Shown piece by piece: positions 5,629 through 6,230 of a stretch of DNA of 6,230 nucleotides. The translations under genes were made by a program, and so were the position numbers. Source of the stretch: Acidocella sp. (GTDB lineage: Bacteria > Pseudomonadota > Alphaproteobacteria > Acetobacterales > Acetobacteraceae); assembly GCA_028687415.1 (NCBI GenBank), contig JAQUAC010000039.1, positions 1-6,230 on the forward strand. The letters run 5' to 3'. The notes under the pieces were generated by a model. The model ran no database searches, had not been told where the DNA came from, and saw only the letters and a program-made list of their open reading frames with translations. How positions within the stretch are numbered: position 1 is the first letter of the stretch; every line of letters begins with the position of its first letter.

Positions 5629-6230
5629 TTGAACGAGATTTTTCACAACCTCTGGCCTGAGTACGATCCGGGCCGCTACTTTTGCGAGTTAACAACCGAC
5701 AGGCCGGATGCCGGTCTCGTACCTGAATGGCTGGCTCAGCGGCTTGGGCGAATCGGGTTGGAAGCATTGCGTGCCCGTGCGTCCGCCGCTGAAACCGATC
5801 TGATCGACCTAGGCGTTACCTTCACGGTGTATTCGGACGCCACCGCCATAGACCGCATTTTGCCCTTCGATTGTATCCCCCGTGTTTTAACCTCTGGTGA
5901 ATGGAACCTGCTGGAACGCGCCTGCATTCAGCGCGTGGCGGCGCTCAACGCCTTCCTGGGTGATATTTATGGCCCCGGTCATATCGTGCGTGACGGCCTG
6001 ATCCCGGCCGATCTGGTCTATGGCAATTCCAACTACCGCCCGGAGATGCAAGACTTCCCCGTGCCGCACGGCACCTACGTGCATGTCTGCGGCATTGATA
6101 TCATCCGTGACGAGAAGGGCGATTTCCGTGTGCTGGAGGATAATGCCCGCACGCCATCAGTTGTCTCCTATGTCATTGAGAACCGGCATCTGATGTTGCG
6201 CACTTTCCCCGACCTCATGTCCGGCATTCG
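5629..6230 (+). CDS. Circularly permuted ATP-grasp protein (COG2308), 5' part
   Basis: The first 200 residues of a COG2308 protein are visible; it continues past the right edge (family members run to about 470-500 residues). The start is TTG at 5629: GGAGG lies at 5617-5621 with 7 bases of spacing, an in-frame TAA sits at 5599-5601, and no ATG or GTG lies between them. Landmarks are LGVTFTVYSD (61-70), ILPFDCIPRVL (77-87), LNAFLGDIYGP (106-116), GLIPADLVYGNSNYRPEM (123-140), the metal-binding Glu170-Asp-Asn172, and PSVVSYVIENR (176-186). These match active members of the family, predicted to activate a carboxylate with ATP and ligate it to an amine, probably on a peptide. It is divergent from the fused ATP-grasp/alpha-E and transglutaminase genes and likely their functional partner. 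The later nucleotide-binding lysine lies outside the window. Confidence 0.9.
   Translation, partial: MNEIFHNLWPEYDPGRYFCELTTDRPDAGLVPEWLAQRLGRIGLEALRARASAAETDLIDLGVTFTVYSDATAIDRILPFDCIPRVLTSGEWNLLERACIQRVAALNAFLGDIYGPGHIVRDGLIPADLVYGNSNYRPEMQDFPVPHGTYVHVCGIDIIRDEKGDFRVLEDNARTPSVVSYVIENRHLMLRTFPDLMSGI

Noticed and set aside
1..6230. CRISPR array, tRNA or rRNA genes
   Set aside because: No regularly spaced direct repeats, cloverleaf signatures or rRNA-like stretches were seen on either strand.

Overview
The window looks like a chromosomal segment of a high-GC alphaproteobacterium. An acetic-acid-bacterium or acidophile relative (Acetobacteraceae) would fit. This rests on codon style, the family content and recognisable transposase fragments, not on any marker gene, so the genus stays open. 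Base composition is uneven: the row at 1-60 has 27 G+C of 60, while the row at 3601-3660 has 39 of 60. The left third therefore reads as accessory DNA beside a core-like right half.

Layout. Positions 1-293 hold no convincing gene. They contain a weak FNR-like site and a strong hairpin that probably terminates the leftward operon next to it. Positions 294-1481 (minus strand) form a two-gene operon: a PadR-family repressor of the YqjI type with a four-cysteine N-terminus, then a DUF2202 ferritin-like protein. Its promoter has a 12-bp palindrome between -35 and -10, and its predicted transcript start lies almost on the ATG. Positions about 1666-2180 (plus strand) are an insertion-sequence graveyard: the broken start of an IS110-family transposase joined directly to the broken C-terminal part of an IS256-family transposase. 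Positions 2251-5318 (minus strand) carry a large fused protein (circularly permuted ATP-grasp-like half plus alpha-E half) and a transglutaminase-like protein, coupled by a 4-base GTGA overlap. A 310-bp divergent intergenic region follows. At 5629 a second, better conserved circularly permuted ATP-grasp protein starts on the plus strand from a TTG codon and runs off the right edge.

How they work together. ATP-grasp (COG2308), alpha-E (COG2307) and transglutaminase-like (COG1305) proteins recur together in bacteria. By comparative genomics they are predicted to form a peptide-ligating and peptide-cleaving or crosslinking system, with no settled biochemical role that I know of. The notable feature here is a division between two ATP-grasp paralogues. 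The rightward one keeps the Glu-x-Asn and ENR motifs. The fused one has lost them, and also a stretch that normally carries a nucleotide-binding lysine, so it looks like a pseudoenzyme or scaffold. Separately, the PadR/DUF2202 pair looks like a self-contained metal- or redox-responsive circuit.
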